From the NCBI GenBank assembly GCA_964356705.1, contig CAYHIN010000002.1, forward strand, positions 1-39,305: DNA of 39,305 nucleotides, in the 5' to 3' direction. Position numbers and translations under genes: made by a program. Shown here piece after piece: positions 14,201 to 22,579 of the stretch. The stretch comes from CAYHIN01 sp964356705. GTDB taxonomy: Bacteria; Patescibacteriota; Microgenomatia; CAZETR01; Amesbacteraceae. How positions within the stretch are numbered: position 1 is the stretch's first letter; each line of letters begins with the position of its first letter. The notes under the pieces were generated by a model, which saw nothing but the letters and a program-made list of their open reading frames with translations, ran no database searches and was not told the DNA's origin.

Positions 14201-15114
14201 CTTATCTCTTCCACAAGTCTAAATAATTTATACAGCAGGGGATTGACTGGCAAATCATAAGTCCCCACCATTTCCATAAGCTTGGGTCCAAACTGCACCT
14301 TAAATCTCGCAAACCCTTTTCCTTCTTCTGTCCCCCACAGATCCAGCGTTTCATAACCAGATTTCTTGCCCCACCTGATTATTTCCCACAATCCCAGGAC
14401 TGGCGCCATGACATTTTTGTAATCATCATCAAAAGCCCCGTAAGCGTAATAGATAAATTTATCCCAAGCAAACACCATCCACACGGCAATTATCTTGTCT
14501 TGATAAGTCGCTTTAAATAAATGAACAAAAGAAAGTTTTGCTAGCTCTCGGTGATATTTTTCAGAATGAGCATAAATCTTTTGTCTTTTGGTCGTCTTTC
14601 CAAACATGAGTAGTAAATAATCTTCAATGCAATCTTTATCTTCAGATATTTCCACACCATGTTTCTGCGACAAGCGAATGTTATACCTTGTCTTCGGGTG
14701 CATATTTTTTTGCAGCTCTTCTTCACTTTGTGTGAGATCAATCCAAAAAGTCTTAGGCTTAAACAAATGCCTCCCAGGTTTCAAAATACTTGATACTTTA
14801 TACGTGATACTTGATACATGGTTAGGTTCAAACCTAATGCCTAGGCCATTCTCCTTAATCGCTTCATTACTTAATAACTTAATGTCTTTTTGTGTTGGTA
14901 CGGGACTCATGGGGCAATATCCAAACCAAAGATTTGTCGGCTTTATCTTCGTCCACATAATCAGATATTGGTTTTCACCCTCGATCCTCGATACCTTATT
15001 CCCCATCTTCTCGCGAAACTCACCCCACTCAAGACCCTGCATCGGATGTCTGATCGCTATGTCCCAATTCCCACTCACCCCAAAATTATAACTTCCCCCA
15101 AGCCAACACGCCAT
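14173..15114 (-). CDS. FemAB-family aminoacyl transferase (second copy)
   Basis: This 313-aa FemA/FemX-type protein retains the N-terminal pattern WDIAIRHP followed by EWGEF. It also has SEEELQKNMHPKTRYNIRLS, KFIYYAYGAFDDDYKN, YETLDLWGT and FKVQFGPKLMEMVGTYDLPV. It shares the FemAB fold with its downstream neighbour but is clearly diverged, so the two probably add different residues of the cross-bridge. A heptad repeat encodes residues 99-109 between the two halves. The start ATG (15112-15114) follows the broken LamG gene by 29 bp. The 28-bp overlap with the downstream copy implies coupled translation. Confidence 0.9.
   Translation of the reverse strand: MACWLGGSYNFGVSGNWDIAIRHPMQGLEWGEFREKMGNKVSRIEGENQYLIMWTKIKPTNLWFGYCPMSPVPTQKDIKLLSNEAIKENGLGIRFEPNHVSSITYKVSSILKPGRHLFKPKTFWIDLTQSEEELQKNMHPKTRYNIRLSQKHGVEISEDKDCIEDYLLLMFGKTTKRQKIYAHSEKYHRELAKLSFVHLFKATYQDKIIAVWMVFAWDKFIYYAYGAFDDDYKNVMAPVLGLWEIIRWGKKSGYETLDLWGTEEGKGFARFKVQFGPKLMEMVGTYDLPVNPLLYKLFRLVEEIRWKMLRILK
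14786..14820. repeat. Heptanucleotide tandem repeat inside femAB copy 2
   Basis: The plus strand reads ATACTTG ATACTTT ATACGTG ATACTTG ATACATG, five 7-bp units. The minus strand encodes HVSSITYKVSSI. The coding orientation of this heptad contains no stop in any frame, while the opposite orientation does. Confidence 0.88.
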
Positions 15115-15143
15115 TCAGCAACGTCTTGCGTCACAAGCAAGCA

Positions 15144-17225
15144 TCATCTCTGGACCACCGAAGGACTAGATTGACACACCGCTGGACCCGTCAAACTACT
15201 AGCCCACCTGGTCACGAGCGTATATGGATAAAAAGTCCCATTCACGGTCAAATCTCGCTCCCATGTAAATGCCAAAAAGTGAAACATTTGCGAAGATAGT
15301 GGAGGAAAATATCTATCTCCTCCCGAAATCCACACCGAATTATTAAAGGGCGAACTACCAAGAGACCCCGTCCAAAGTATATTAGTATCGCCATACACCC
15401 CATTTCCAAAACGAACAATACTCAGCAAACGAGAATTTGCAACAAATGCCGCTGGCCAAGACAGCCAAACGCTATGCAAATATTGATATGGACTAGGGTT
15501 CACCATATACCACTGCACATCGCTTGCTGAAGAGAATCCCGCCGGTGCCACCTCCATACCCTGACAAATTGGCAAAGTCACAGGCGGAGTTGGAGTAGCC
15601 GTGGGTGTCAACGTATTCGTTGGAACAGGTGTGCTGGTGACTACTGGAGGGGTCGGGGTATTGGTAATAATTGGACCCCCAAATATGGCAGCTATTTCAC
15701 TGTCTGTTAGAGCGCGGTTGTACATGCGGACATCATCCACTGTTCCATGAAAGGCAAAGTTGCCACTAGATCCAAGACCACTAGTGAGGGCAGACATTAC
15801 CGTAAATTGAGGAGGCTCCCAGCTGGGTAGGGTTTCATACACGAGTGGAAGAGTACTATTTACAGTACTACTTGCTACTCCGTCAACATATAATTTCATG
15901 GTTTTGGGATAAGTTGAGCCATTGTATACTGCTGCCACGTGGTGCCAGTCGGTGTTATGTGTTGTGGGGAAGGTCACCCGATTGGTCATGTCTTTTACAA
16001 AGAACCCGTAACCTACTGGCCCATTGTCAGGGTTTTTGTTGGCGTATAAACCATACCCAGTAGTAAACGCCTCGTTGGCGGAATAGATAAACTTCATGTT
16101 GGAGTATGAGGCGATATTCATGTACTTGGCCGGATCTCCCCCATTGTGTTTGACCCATGCCATGACGGTGAGCTGCTGGCCATCTGATGGTCTCAGGTAT
16201 TGCAGGGGATCAAGGGACGCATCCCTAATGTAGCGTTCGTTAGTTTGAGTTAGGTCAGTAATATTTCGGGCATTTCCACTATGCCCCGAAACAACTGTCA
16301 CACCGTTTCGGATTAGGGTGAGCGGGTATTCTGGATCGAAAGAGGGAGAACTGTTGGCAAGAGGTGAGGCCAGAGTGGATTCATCGAATTTCCAAAATCC
16401 GACGGGGTCGGTCTGAGGAGCACGATTTTGATCCAGGCACCACAATTTGCGGTAAACACTGGCTCCAAAATCGGCGGCATAAATTTTGTTTCCATTTGTA
16501 CTGACGCTGACACCCGTGACTGACCCCATGTTGGGAATAACTGAATGGAGGGAAATGCTCGGTCCGTTGTTGGTCGACAGTTTGTGAATGTCCCCCGTAC
16601 CTTTATCAGCGACGTATAGAAAGCCGGCTGAATCGATGTCGATATCTACTGGACAACTAAGAGTGCCAGTATAAGTCGACTCGACTGCCCCAGTACTGCT
16701 ATTTATGACAACGATTTTGCCGTTAGTTGCACAAGCTTGACTGGCCTGTATGTCAGGAATGTCGTTGGATACTACGTAAACGTAGCCGCTATTTGCGGCC
16801 ATACCAGTGACCCGCCGGGCTTGGGCCGATGCCGTAGTCCATTCGGTACAATTTAAACTGTCTGTATCGTGGGCAGGGGAATTGATCGACATGTCACAAC
16901 TCCAAAGACGAGACTCGGTCGTCGTTGACCCGTAGCTGGACGAGAGATACAACCTGCCCGCCGGATCGAGTGTCAGGGCCTCATTGTTGCCCACTGCATC
17001 TGGAGGGTTTACAAATCCTGAATCCCGATTCCAGTCGGCATAGTTGAGATGTTGGGGAATAAGAGATTGGTTGAACCCCGTGCGCATAATTCCAAATCGC
17101 GTGGAGCCACTCAGGATCCCCGAAAAGACTAGATACCTTTGGGAGTTTTGGGGATCTGGAAACGAAACGGCCCTACCAAAATCGTTCACCCCTTGATTCC
17201 CGGGTTGTGAGAGATCCCCAAGCAC
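15144..17225 (-). pseudogene. Large secreted LamG protein, C-terminal part after in-frame stop
   Basis: This 693-codon open frame begins at a GTG, but it is in the same frame as the upstream 17244-18110 ORF. A single TAA and six sense codons separate them. It contains a beta-propeller-like region (GRLYLSSSYG, AGFLYVADKGTGDIHKL, NGNKIYAADF) and a LamG/concanavalin-like domain (VGFWKFDES, LTVMAWVKHNGG, DWHHVAAVYNG, DDVRMYNRALTDSEIAAIF). A Thr/Pro linker and a C-terminal beta domain follow. On its own it has no signal peptide. The original product was probably a secreted adhesin or carbohydrate-binding protein of about 988 residues. No cell-wall anchor is seen at the C-terminus. Confidence 0.75.
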
Positions 17226-17243
17226 AGTACTTTTGTGGGAGAT

Positions 17244-18110
17244 TTAGTCAGCAATTGTTGTCCGCTGACTGACAACAAGATGCTGATCGTCGGTACTTAG
17301 ATTAATACTAAAATTTTTGGTTAGTGGAGACGTAACGCCGACCTGGGGATATTGGGTACATTGGGCTGAAGGGACAGCGTTGCCCCTGGAGGGAGGTTTT
17401 GGTACTCCTCCTGTAGTGCCACAACTAATCACAAAATTATCAAACTTAGCGTTCACTTTTGTACTATTTTTAGTCACTAGTCGGAGGGTGACATTGCCCT
17501 TACCTGTGTAAACTCCAGTTACGGCAGCCAGTTGTTTCCAGCTTCCCCCTGTCGTTGACGACTGATAATAAGAAATAGCCGTCGACCCTTTTCTTGTTAT
17601 CCTTACCTTGATCCCAGTTCCCGTCACTTGTAGCTCAGATGTTTTTTTTGTCCCAGTGCTACTCGTCACCTCATTTTGCAAAAATGTCTTTCCATCTCTC
17701 ACCGTTCTCCTGATTTCATGATAAGCCAAGCTAGCACCGACCGCCTTGAATTTTAGAGACTGGTACGTCCCAGCAGTCGTCCCCGTATACACGGGCATGT
17801 CTAGGGTTATTCCAAAGTCGCCACCCAGAGCATAATCCAGTCCACCTGGAGCATATGTCACCGTCGTGGTTTTGGCAGCCGTATGGGATATCAACAAGTT
17901 CCCCCCTGAGATAGACACTGTCCCCGAATCGCTAGTTCTCCATTTAGATTTGTCATAAGTGGCAGTAGAAAAACTATCCGAAAACGCCTTACACAAAATT
18001 TCAGTCGAAGCTGCCTGAGGTAACGATATCTTGTCTTTCACCAATACCAAGCTGATAGGCAGTGCTACCAGCATCAAGACCAATCCCAAAATTCGAAATT
18101 CTTTTCTCAT
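17244..18110 (-). pseudogene. Large secreted LamG protein, N-terminal part ending at TAA
   Basis: This 288-aa ORF starts MRKEFRILGLVLMLVALPIS, a clear export signal. A concanavalin-like domain follows (FSDSFSTATYDKSKWR, GGNLLISH, DGKTFLQNEV, VNAKFDNFVIS). A Pro/Gly linker leads into a second region that stops abruptly at TTIAD-TAA (17244-17246). The frame continues open into the next ORF, so the TAA looks like a nonsense change, for example CAA to TAA. A truncated secreted product could still be made. The N-terminus resembles that of the FN3 protein at 30783-32174. Confidence 0.75.
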
Positions 18111-18170
18111 CTCGCTACAACATCAAATATGAACGATCCGAATAAGAAAATCAAGATTCAAACCCTTCAG
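18111..18170. other. Intergenic region upstream of the LamG gene
   Basis: These 60 bp lie between the LamG gene start and the frameshifted tail behind the Bro-N gene. They should contain the LamG promoter, but I see no convincing -35/-10 pair and no terminator hairpin. Confidence 0.4.
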
Positions 18171-18242
18171 TTAATCCTCTGGGCTCCATTTCCAGTTACC
18201 AGATTCATCAAAACCACACCCGTACTCACAGCTTAGACTTTC
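18171..18242 (-). pseudogene. Out-of-frame coding remnant matching the PcrA C-terminus
   Basis: On the minus strand this open segment encodes ESLSCEYGCGF, then DESGNWKWSPED and TAA. It has no start codon and an in-frame TAA just upstream. It lies in the -1 frame relative to the Bro-N gene and overlaps its last codons. One added base in the AAGAAAG tract would fuse it to the Bro-N protein. PcrA (19763-21625) ends GFDTDGNWKWSPED. The shared GNWKWSPED differs in at least six of nine codons, all synonymous, so the match is at protein level and is not a fresh DNA duplication. Confidence 0.6.
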
Positions 18243-19078
18243 TTACCAGCCAATCTTTTAGCGCTCTGTGAGACTTTCAAGTAGTTATCTTTTGAAATTA
18301 CGGACTTTCCCAATGTTTTTTCTAGATCTTTCCTCGCTCCTCCAGCTATACCTCCGCCCTTACGTGCTACTACTCTATTTTGATGAAAACTTTCCGGTTG
18401 ATCCTTTTTGGAAATCTCCACAGTGGAAGTTTCGGCCAGCATATTCAAGACTAATTCCAAATTTGTCATGTTATCTCGCAGACTCTCTTTCTTCAAACCC
18501 TTGTGTTTCTTGTACTTTTTAGTTGTCATCCCCGCCCAAGCCTGGGTAATGTCATCAGTCAGTATTCCAAACTCCCCACCCTCTTTTACTCCTCTATTCT
18601 CCCATTCATTAGTCAAATCTTTTCTAATCTCAATACTTTTCAGACGCAAGTTTATCCACTCAGGTGTATATCCTTTTCGCAAATACGTTTTCAAAGCTCT
18701 ATTTATAGCCAGCTCTGGATCATGATTTTCCTCCACTCGTTCATAACCAACTTTAGCCAACCACAGCTTCAGAGGCTCTGCTTTTGGCGATGGGATGGAT
18801 TGGATGATTCTAAATACACTCTCGGTATTAGCACAGTCGGTCTCGTATCTTTTCCCATCAGTAGCCACTAATTTCAGTTGTCGACAAAGTGTCGACAACT
18901 CACTTCCTCCCTCAAATTTTACTCTAATCTTCATCTTGAACCAGTAATCTCTAGGGTTTTCGCTCCCAGTTAATGCCTCTATTATGTCTATAACCGAAAA
19001 ATACCACTCCTCTTCGTTTTCGTCCCATACTTTTCTAATTTGCTTACCTTCAAAAACTGCCAATTCCTCTTTCTCCAT
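18233..19078 (-). CDS. Bro-N domain protein (phage antirepressor-like)
   Basis: This 281-aa protein opens with a Bro-N-type domain: FEGKQIRKVWDENEEEWYFS, VIDIIEALTGSENPRDYWFKMK, then LKLVATDGKRYETDCANTES and PKAEPLKLWLAKVGYERVEE. The Bro-N fold binds DNA in phage antirepressors and baculovirus BRO proteins. Many bacterial chromosomal copies also exist with unknown roles. The C-terminal half is helical and Lys-rich (TQAWAGMTTKKYKKHKGLKKESL and ARKGGGIAGGARKDLEKTLG). It ends KRLAGKKV, but a conserved-looking tail continues in the -1 frame (18171-18242), so the gene may be frameshifted. Upstream on the minus strand are TTGACT and TATAGA, 15 bp apart, 8 nt before the ATG. Confidence 0.82.
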   Translation of the reverse strand: MEKEELAVFEGKQIRKVWDENEEEWYFSVIDIIEALTGSENPRDYWFKMKIRVKFEGGSELSTLCRQLKLVATDGKRYETDCANTESVFRIIQSIPSPKAEPLKLWLAKVGYERVEENHDPELAINRALKTYLRKGYTPEWINLRLKSIEIRKDLTNEWENRGVKEGGEFGILTDDITQAWAGMTTKKYKKHKGLKKESLRDNMTNLELVLNMLAETSTVEISKKDQPESFHQNRVVARKGGGIAGGARKDLEKTLGKSVISKDNYLKVSQSAKRLAGKKV

Positions 19079-19086
19079 AACACCAA

Positions 19087-19113
19087 TCTATACCTAACTT
19101 TACCCGAAGTCAA
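19087..19113 (-). promoter_or_regulatory. Promoter of the Bro-N gene
   Basis: On the minus strand TTGACT, a 15-bp spacer and TATAGA are followed by 8 nt and the ATG (19076-19078). The promoter sits in the 38-bp gap after the methyltransferase. The mRNA would be leaderless or nearly so. Confidence 0.55.
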
Positions 19114-19116
19114 CAA

Positions 19117-19731
19117 TTATTTCTTTATCTGCACAACGTAGGTTAGCCAATCGTAACCAGATTGACCGCCGTTTTTTCTACTACGCCGAACCACCTGCAT
19201 CTTAGAACTGGTAAACATCTGACTCATACCTTTGTCTGAAAAATAGTGAAAATAGTAACCAGTATTTTGGTCTATCAATTCGCCTACCCCTTCTTTAACG
19301 GTTACTACACCATAACCTCCGGATCTCGTTACTCGCTGCAATTGTTCCAACGCATCAGTGGGTCTTTCTAAATGTAATAGACAGGCAGTAGCCCAAAACC
19401 ATTCAAAGGTATCTTGAGCGAATTCTAGATCATATATATCCATCAATCTCACATCTGCATCAGGATCTGCTTGTTTAGCCAATGCCAACATTGCTTCTGA
19501 GTAGTCGACTGAGACAGGAACAAGCCCCTTTTGTCTCAGATACTTTCCATCAGTCGCCGGTCCGCACCCAACTTCTATCCCGTACACACCAGTCGGGACC
19601 AGTGCCACTAGCGCTTCTAATTCCTCTGGCCAAAACCACGCCCTGTCGATTCCTCCACTCGCCTTCATCCATTGCCCAGCCTGACTGTTATACCTCCTCT
19701 GTGTTTCCTCTTCTCGTGATGACAAGCTCAT
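19117..19731 (-). CDS. Class I SAM-dependent methyltransferase
   Basis: This 204-aa protein has the SAM-binding motif I YGIEVGCGPATDGKYL and the following acidic residue in VPVSVDYSEAML. Motif II lies near FEWFWATACLLHLERP, and post-motif LQRVTRSGGYGVVTVKEG is typical of small-molecule methyltransferases (Methyltransf_11-like). The substrate is unknown. It lies 31 bp downstream of pcrA on the same strand. On the minus strand GATAAA is found 8 nt before the ATG, again without Shine-Dalgarno, so it may be expressed from its own leaderless promoter. Confidence 0.88.
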   Translation of the reverse strand: MSLSSREEETQRRYNSQAGQWMKASGGIDRAWFWPEELEALVALVPTGVYGIEVGCGPATDGKYLRQKGLVPVSVDYSEAMLALAKQADPDADVRLMDIYDLEFAQDTFEWFWATACLLHLERPTDALEQLQRVTRSGGYGVVTVKEGVGELIDQNTGYYFHYFSDKGMSQMFTSSKMQVVRRSRKNGGQSGYDWLTYVVQIKK

Positions 19732-19762
19732 AATGAGCTTTTATCATTAATCATCAAGTCCA

Positions 19763-21625
19763 TCAATCTTCAGGACTCCACTTCCAATTTCCATCAGTAT
19801 CAAATCCCCACTGTGTCTCGACGTAGCCTAAACGCAGTTTTGGCGTAGGCGGACGAGGTCCCTCTACTAACCTCTCTGGGATATCAGCGACAAACCGGGA
19901 GACCACTCCTCCAGATCTTTGCCCGTAGATCATTCTTCTTCTGGCATAGGTCACATACAGTTTTTCCATAGCCCGCGTGATCCCCACGTAAGCGAGTCTC
20001 CTCTCTTCTTCCATCTCATCGGCTTTCATAAGGGTCCTAGAGTGGGGAAATATCCCTTCTTCCATCCCGACCAGAAATACCGTGGGGAATTCCAAGCCTT
20101 TGGCTGAGTGAAGAGTCATCAGAGTTACCGCCCCCTTCGCCTCGCCGTAGTCTTGACGGAGGCGGGTGGCCTTTTTACTCTCTTTTTCGGTCAGCGTGAT
20201 ATTTTCCAACAGCTCGTTTAGGACTGGAAATTGCGTCGCCACAGACCTCAGCTCCTTGATGTTTTCCAGTCGAGCCATATCTTCTTCGTCGTTTTCATTA
20301 AACTGCTCTAGATACCCGGTTACTCTCAACACTTCATCCAGTAGTTCCAAGCTTGGGATTTGTGAATTGAGATTTGCGATTTGTAGCTTTGCTAGTCTCC
20401 CTTTCCCATTTTTCTCAGCCCGTTTCATCGCAATCTCATTTTCAGGATTGATAACTAGTTGCAGATACGCGAGAATATCTTTTACTTCTTTTCTTTCATA
20501 AAAACGCACGCCACCCACCAAAGTGTAAGGAATACTCATATGCAAAAAAACCTCTTCCAATATGCGCGACTGCGCATTTGTTCTATACAAAATCGCAAAG
20601 TCAGAATACTTATTGAATCCTGAATCTTGAATTTTGGATACTACAAACTCAGCTTCCTCTACCTCAGTATCTGTCTCGTGAACAGTAATTTTTTCGCCCG
20701 CTCCCTTATCGGTCCACAAGGCTAGTATGGGGTGGTTTTTGTTTTTCCCAATCACCTCGTTGGCCGCCATCAAAATGTTTTCCGTCGAACGATAATTTTG
20801 TTCCAGATTAATAATTTTTAGATCCGCAAAATCTTGTTTCAAAAGTAACAGGTTTCTGTAGTCCGCCCCACGCCAAGAATATATTGCCTGAGCTGCATCA
20901 CCTACGACCGTCAGATTTCTATACTTTTTTGCGAGAGTCTTTGTGATCTCATATTGCGCTTTATTTGTATCCTGATACTCATCGACCAATATGTATTTAA
21001 ATTGATCTTGCAGTTCGTCCAGCACATCTGGGTTATTTTTCAGAAGCTTTACAGTGAGCAGCAGTAGATCGTCAAAATCCACGGCTTTGTATTTGTTCAT
21101 CAGTTGGTTATAGACCAGGTATGCCCTCGCCACGTCTCGGTTCCAGTTAGATCTGGCAAAATTTGCATAATCATGCGGACTCACCAGCTCATTTTTTGCA
21201 TTCGATATCGCCCCCAAGACAGCTCCTGGCTTTATCGTCTTTACATCCAGTCCCACAGCTAGCATGGCCCGTTTTACAGTATCCAGCTGATCCGCTACAT
21301 CAAATATTACAAAATTTCTGTCCAATCCCGCGGGCCCAGCATATCTTCGCAATATTCGCGCACAAAAACTATGAAATGTCCCACCCACCACACCCTCTCT
21401 ACCAACCAGTCTCTCCACCCTTTTTATCATTTCCTGAGCACTTTTATTGGTAAAGGTCAAAAGTAGTATTTCCTCCGGTCTTGCATCGGAGTTTTCCAGT
21501 AGGTATGCTACACGGTAGGTCAAAACCCGAGTCTTGCCCGATCCTGCCCCAGCTAGCACTAGCAGGGGTCCGCCTGTATAAGTTACCGCTTTTTGTTGGT
21601 CGGGATTTAGGTCAGTCAATTGCAT
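19763..21625 (-). CDS. pcrA: UvrD/PcrA-type DNA helicase with shortened 2B region
   Basis: This 620-aa superfamily 1A 3'-5' helicase serves nucleotide excision repair and replication-fork maintenance. Motifs are AGAGSGKT (25-32), FTNKSAQEM, VDEYQDTN, GDAAQAIYSWRGAD, EQNYRST, LMTLHSAKGLEFPTVFLVGM and RRLAYVGITRA. It is about 100 aa shorter than E. coli UvrD or Bacillus PcrA. The usual RIINxPxRGIG segment of subdomain 2B is not recognisable, and a heptad repeat encodes residues 414-423 at that place. A second repeat encodes residues 329-337. It ends GFDTDGNWKWSPED, a tail also seen behind the Bro-N gene. It is divergent from the LCP gene, with starts 9 bp apart. Confidence 0.95.
   Translation of the reverse strand: MQLTDLNPDQQKAVTYTGGPLLVLAGAGSGKTRVLTYRVAYLLENSDARPEEILLLTFTNKSAQEMIKRVERLVGREGVVGGTFHSFCARILRRYAGPAGLDRNFVIFDVADQLDTVKRAMLAVGLDVKTIKPGAVLGAISNAKNELVSPHDYANFARSNWNRDVARAYLVYNQLMNKYKAVDFDDLLLLTVKLLKNNPDVLDELQDQFKYILVDEYQDTNKAQYEITKTLAKKYRNLTVVGDAAQAIYSWRGADYRNLLLLKQDFADLKIINLEQNYRSTENILMAANEVIGKNKNHPILALWTDKGAGEKITVHETDTEVEEAEFVVSKIQDSGFNKYSDFAILYRTNAQSRILEEVFLHMSIPYTLVGGVRFYERKEVKDILAYLQLVINPENEIAMKRAEKNGKGRLAKLQIANLNSQIPSLELLDEVLRVTGYLEQFNENDEEDMARLENIKELRSVATQFPVLNELLENITLTEKESKKATRLRQDYGEAKGAVTLMTLHSAKGLEFPTVFLVGMEEGIFPHSRTLMKADEMEEERRLAYVGITRAMEKLYVTYARRRMIYGQRSGGVVSRFVADIPERLVEGPRPPTPKLRLGYVETQWGFDTDGNWKWSPED
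20357..20384. repeat. Heptad repeat at the shortened 2B region of pcrA
   Basis: The plus strand reads GATTTGT GAATTGA GATTTGC GATTTGT, four 7-bp units. The minus strand encodes LQIANLNSQI. It lies where the RIINxPxRGIG block of other PcrA/UvrD proteins would be. Confidence 0.82.
20614..20641. repeat. Heptad repeat inside pcrA, second array
   Basis: The plus strand reads TGAATCC TGAATCT TGAATTT TGGATAC, four 7-bp units. The minus strand encodes SKIQDSGFN, just before the conserved SDFAILYRTNAQSR segment. The coding orientation is free of stops in all frames. Confidence 0.8.
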
Positions 21626-21634
21626 AAAAGTCCA

Positions 21635-22579
21635 ATGAAGATTAACAAAGTTCCTCTACTAATTCTAGGCTTGATAATTACTGTTTTTATAGGCATTTAT
21701 TATTTCACCCAAAAAAGTCCCATCATCCCCGGATCAGGCGTCACAGACCTACCCATTACTCCCTCCCAGGCCGCCATCAATATTTTAGTTTTAGGTATCG
21801 GCGGCGGAAGCCACCAGTCACCTGACCTTACCGATACTATTATCTTCACCTCTCTTAGTATCAAGGCCAATACTATTACCACCGTCTCCATCCCTCGTGA
21901 TGTCTGGATCCCCAAGCTCTCCGCCAAGATCAACTCTGCCTATCACTCGGGAGGTCTCAGTCTGGCCAAGTCGGTAGTCGCAGAGTTTGTCGGTCAAAGC
22001 ATTCATTATGCTTTGGTCTTAGACTTCTCGACTTTTGTAAAAGCCATCGACCAACTGGGTGGTATTGATGTCGATGTGGAAAATACTTTTACGGACGGCC
22101 AATACCCAATTGCCGGCCGCGAAAACGATCTCTGCGAAGGCGATCCCACTTACGCCTGTCGTTATGAGCAGATTACTTTTACCAAAGGTGATACTCACAT
22201 GAATGGGGAGGCTGCCCTCAAGTTCGTCCGTTCCCGTCACTCGGCAGATCCAGTGGAGGGTACTGACTTTGCCAGATCAAAGCGCCAATCAAAGGTCATC
22301 ACCGCTTTTCAAAAGAAATTGTTATCCTCACCAAAATCTTTCTCCGCACTTTACAATCTCGCCTCCACTTCTATTAAAACAGATATCCCAAAAAGCCAGA
22401 TCTTGCCCCTTAGTAATTTTTTATTCCAAAACCGCCAAAACTCCATTCGCTCCTACGCAGTTAGCGAGCCAGAGCACTTGTATCACCCGCTCAACATGCG
22501 CCCATATTCCGGTCAGTGGGTACTGGTCCCAAACTCTCCGGATTCTATTACTAAGTACATAAGTAGTATCCTCAAATAA
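21635..22579 (+). CDS. LytR-CpsA-Psr (LCP) family transferase
   Basis: This 314-aa membrane-anchored protein has the N-terminal helix VPLLILGLIITVFIGIYYF and an extracytoplasmic LCP domain. LCP enzymes move polyprenyl-phosphate-linked glycopolymers onto peptidoglycan. Visible motifs are INILVLGIGG, LTDTIIFTSL, TVSIPRDVWIP, KINSAYHSGG, DQLGGIDVDV, ALKFVRSRH and FARSKRQ, with the Arg and Asp residues that bind the pyrophosphate. A TTG at 21620 could start it earlier, but the ATG at 21635 gives a better signal anchor. The gene converges on the DUF2298 gene and overlaps it by 8 bp. Confidence 0.93.
   Translation: MKINKVPLLILGLIITVFIGIYYFTQKSPIIPGSGVTDLPITPSQAAINILVLGIGGGSHQSPDLTDTIIFTSLSIKANTITTVSIPRDVWIPKLSAKINSAYHSGGLSLAKSVVAEFVGQSIHYALVLDFSTFVKAIDQLGGIDVDVENTFTDGQYPIAGRENDLCEGDPTYACRYEQITFTKGDTHMNGEAALKFVRSRHSADPVEGTDFARSKRQSKVITAFQKKLLSSPKSFSALYNLASTSIKTDIPKSQILPLSNFLFQNRQNSIRSYAVSEPEHLYHPLNMRPYSGQWVLVPNSPDSITKYISSILK

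Noticed and set aside
17244..17246. Reassigned TAA codon
   Set aside because: TAA is used as a normal stop by many genes here, including metabolic and ribosomal ones. Known CPR recoding affects TGA, which also acts as a stop here.
18233..18245. Programmed -1 frameshift joining Bro-N to the conserved tail
   Set aside because: The AAGAAAG tract is not a good slippery heptamer in the zero frame. A simple indel, mutational or technical, is more likely, so I treat the tail as a remnant.
18233..19078. Bro-N gene as evidence of a prophage
   Set aside because: No integrase, structural phage genes or att repeats are nearby. Bro-N proteins are common as isolated chromosomal genes.
21620..21634. TTG start for the LCP gene
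   Set aside because: The ATG at 21635 gives a cleaner signal anchor and avoids overlapping the pcrA start codon.
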